From NCBI GenBank assembly GCA_964539235.1, contig CAZIIK010000023.1, positions 1 through 7,524 of the forward strand: a stretch of 7,524 bases of DNA, written 5' to 3'. A program made the translations under genes and the position numbers. Below the pieces are notes generated by a model. It did no database searches. It was not told where the DNA came from and saw nothing but the letters and a program-made list of their open reading frames with translations. This DNA comes from CAZIIK01 sp964539235. GTDB taxonomy: Bacteria > Pseudomonadota > Gammaproteobacteria > Francisellales > CACEW01. Of the stretch, positions 7,345 through 7,524 are shown piece by piece; position 1 is the stretch's first letter; every line of letters starts with the position of its first letter.

Positions 7345-7388
7345 TCCTTCGACAAGCTCAGGAACCATCCTTCGACAATCTCAGGAAC
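7345..7388. repeat. Tandem pair of 21-bp repeats, 23-bp period
   Basis: Two 21-bp units at 7345-7365 and 7368-7388 differ at a single base (G7356 versus T7379) and are joined by CA. Each carries CCTTCGACAA followed by CTCAGGAAC after the variable base. This CCTTCGACAAGCTCAGG-type sequence is a familiar dispersed intergenic repeat in many bacterial genomes (recognised from general knowledge, not searched). The second unit ends close to the inferred border of the insertion-sequence remnant. Confidence 0.8.
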
Positions 7389-7393
7389 TTTAG

Positions 7394-7524
7394 TGCCTCT
7401 GTTGTCTAGACAGGTTATTGAGGAAGTGCTCCTATTTTTCTTTTCTAAGCTGCTTTCATATTCATTCCTTGTATGCTCTCCCAATACACCTGCATGGGTT
7501 TTTGATAATTAAGCGCTTGGTGAA
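7394..7524 (-). mobile_element. Right end of an insertion sequence, cut by the window edge
   Basis: The transposase C-terminus at 7445-7524 is followed on the minus strand by about 50 bp of non-coding DNA before the tandem repeats begin. The inferred border is near 7394, where the plus strand reads TGCCTCTGTTGTC, beginning with the TG typical of such termini. It could instead be at 7400 or 7403. A 10-bp perfect palindrome TGTCTAGACA lies at 7403-7412. The other end is outside the window, so the inverted repeat and any target duplication cannot be checked. Confidence 0.55.
7445..7524 (-). CDS. C-terminus of an IS3/IS481-like DDE transposase (partial)
   Basis: The minus-strand frame entering from the right edge reads HQALNYQKPMQVYWES and on to a TAG stop at 7447-7445; 25 codons are visible. 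HQALNY-x-x-P-x-x-VY is the typical tail of the integrase core (rve) domain in IS3- and IS481-like transposases, just after the catalytic glutamate. That residue and the rest of the protein lie beyond the edge. The element is therefore oriented toward the thioredoxin pseudogene, tail to tail. Whether the transposase is intact cannot be told. Family assignment rests on this one short motif. Confidence 0.75.
   Translation of the reverse strand, partial: HQALNYQKPMQVYWESIQGMNMKAA

Noticed and set aside
7345..7388. Tandem 21-bp units as a minimal CRISPR array
   Set aside because: The units are separated by only 2 bp, so there is no spacer, and no cas gene is nearby.

Overview
The window looks like chromosomal DNA from a gammaproteobacterium of moderate GC content. 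The evidence is a 180-kDa-class NAD-glutamate dehydrogenase, an E. coli-type adenylate kinase with a non-zinc LID, and strong Shine-Dalgarno sites. An orphan membrane-anchored protein, dispersed palindromic repeats and a transposase remnant would fit a host-associated lineage such as Legionellales, but that placement is inference and no single sequence here proves it.

Layout. Positions 1-43 (minus strand) hold the first codons of a gene that runs off the left edge. Its ribosome-binding site lies inside a hairpin at 46-103. Just upstream of it on the same strand is an unrecognised 278-residue protein (111-947) with one hydrophobic segment. It has its own -10 box and a strong Shine-Dalgarno, which moves its start 14 codons inside the longest ORF. 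The large minus-strand gene at 1054-5949 is an intact NAD-dependent glutamate dehydrogenase of 1631 residues. A 150-bp divergent promoter region separates it from plus-strand adk (6100-6783).

Thirty bases after adk comes a thioredoxin-fold gene (6814-7179). It is broken by one in-frame TAA at codon 61, with the reading frame otherwise intact on both sides. The right end (7180-7524) has no complete gene. It holds a palindromic repeat, a 23-bp-period tandem repeat, and the last 25 codons of a DDE transposase resembling IS3/IS481-type elements, on the minus strand and running off the edge.

Function. The dehydrogenase links glutamate to 2-oxoglutarate and NADH, and adenylate kinase balances adenine nucleotides. 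Both are core metabolism, and their head-to-head placement need not mean shared control. The flanks are accessory DNA: an orphan protein on the left, and a decayed thioredoxin, repeats and an insertion sequence on the right. The points most worth following are the hairpin that hides a start site, the single-stop thioredoxin and the orphan membrane protein. No clearly new multi-gene system is visible.
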